From positions 1 to 56,260 of the forward strand of contig JADNYV010000232.1 of the NCBI GenBank assembly GCA_015501055.1: a stretch of 56,260 nucleotides of DNA, read 5' to 3'. Source of the stretch: Mucidula mucida. Taxonomy: Eukaryota > Basidiomycota > Agaricomycetes > Agaricales > Physalacriaceae. The notes beneath the pieces are model-generated. The model made no database searches. It was given only the letters and a program-made list of their open reading frames with translations, and was not told the origin of the DNA. The position numbers and the translations under genes are program-made. The number at the start of each line of letters is the position of its first letter. Position 1 is the first letter of the stretch. Shown here piece by piece: positions 55,227 through 56,260 of the stretch.

Positions 55227-56260
55227 AACGACGACGCAGCATGGTAGATGTAATCAAGGCGAAGAGATCGAATGGTCAGCGGGCATTTTCCTGGCGGCGC
55301 GTAGTATACCTGCCTCATAGAACTGTCGCGACAACTGGTAATATGGATGAGCTCCGACGCGTCTGGTGACGTTCACAGGACGTACCAAATATTGGGTCCG
55401 TATGTTTTTCATCCTTCGGATTCGATTCTTTATTGGTGACGGATTCTTTGTTTTAAACCCAAACAAAGGTGGTGGTCCGAAGGGCGGGCGGATTTGTTGG
55501 ATATCTCGGCGCGCAGATTTCGCGCGTTCGTTGGATGGCTCTCTGGGTTTCCACAAGGCGCTATGCGCAATATCTCTGGTCGTACGCACATCGCTCGTCG
55601 TAAATGGCGCGCAATGCGGTAGGTCGATATGTAGGCAGAACTGCGCGACTCCAAGCCGTTGTACGTCTTAAACCGGGGCGCTCAGGTCGTTCTGGATACT
55701 AGATATATGAGCACAATGAAGGTCACCAGCCGGTTCTGCATCCCTGAGACAGTCTCATTCCTGCGCGTCCAAAGTATACCAGCTGTGAATGGGTTCATGA
55801 AGGCGCTCCATTGTCCTGTAATAAAACCAAGTAGGTGAAGGAAGGGGTGGTTACTGATCAAGGCGGGTTTTTTATGCTCCGACCTTTCTTGGACGTGTAC
55901 AGGGGACTCCCGGCCTGACGTGCCTTAAAATCCACTGGTGCTGGGGGGTACCCTCAAGTAAGCAAGGGGGTTACAAAATGGCTCAGAGACTGACAGCGCC
56001 CCAACCAACAAGTCGACTGTCGACAACCGAGGTCCTTGGGAACCATTGATATACACTGTACAGCAGAGACCATTTGGAAACGTGATGATGCTTGAGATGA
56101 CCGTTGGACTGATAGTGAGGCAAACAAGAGTGGGGAAGTTCCACTAATGCTTATTCTACAGCTCCTGCTCATACAATAGCAGGGTTATGGCTCATGTTTA
56201 TCACACAGTATGTTTGGAGTCTCCGTCATCTCCATGAGTCTCGTTATCGTTCTGTTCGAG
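55227..56260. other. No gene recognised
   Basis: Frames up to 111 codons (minus, 55589-55254) lack motifs. A block near 55905-55965 (aaatccactggtg, then a G-run and taccct) resembles 28477-28520. Confidence 0.4.

Overview
The window looks like a transposon-rich accessory region of a filamentous basidiomycete, most likely an agaricomycete. Introns are short (about 49-56 nt) with GT-AG borders. The genes belong to fungal STAND/NLR, KRE6/SKN1 and DAL5-type MFS families. The mobile elements (chromoviral Ty3/Gypsy, Helitron, hAT, LINE) are of types common in mushrooms. I saw no rRNA, tRNA or CRISPR array.

Layout, left to right. 1-2255 is a Gag remnant of a Ty3/Gypsy-type element, followed by a possible LTR. 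3190-3990 is a broken KRE6/SKN1 (GH16) gene. From 6.4 to 51.4 kb the minus strand carries a dispersed array of one NACHT-type NLR family: A (6380-8817, frameshifted), B (13210-15993, pseudogene), F (21030-21595, 3' remnant), C (23356-25988, apparently intact, 768 aa), D (30142-32358, pseudogene), E (47954-50422, apparently intact, 719 aa) and a 5' exon scrap at 51340-51391. Three non-coding repeat families (called R1, R2, R3 here) accompany the copies: R3 upstream, R1/R2 downstream. The array therefore seems to have grown by segmental duplication of a gene-plus-flanks cassette.

Mobile DNA is interleaved with the array. There is a 5'-truncated LINE (17.47-19.02 kb) and a 593-bp insertion that shows up only by comparing two paralogous segments (20157-20749). 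A degraded Helitron (about 33.0-43.1 kb) is split by a complete 6.5-kb chromovirus (33562-40068, TSD GCACC). A second LINE scrap is split by a 1-kb hAT element (44348-45352, 8-bp TSD). Small MITE-like elements lie at 32.64, 46.2 and 54.72 kb. Stop codons in the Helitron, chromovirus and KRE6 remnant, and the differences between the two LTRs, are nearly all C-to-T/G-to-A transitions, which suggests RIP-like mutation or methyl-cytosine deamination.

The right end holds a multi-exon DAL5-type MFS transporter (52046-54555) and a 506-bp TIR element.

The most interesting system is the NLR family. Each gene has a Helo_like_N-type N-terminal domain, a linker exon, a conserved exon, a 25-nt microexon carrying the Walker A loop, a long NACHT exon, and an unassigned C-terminal region. 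The linker exon measures exactly 14+21n nt in different copies (n = 0, 1, 5, 6, 6), so whole heptads are gained or lost between the effector and the NTPase. The intact copy C also carries a tandem duplication of its last exon, giving two in-frame alternative C-termini.
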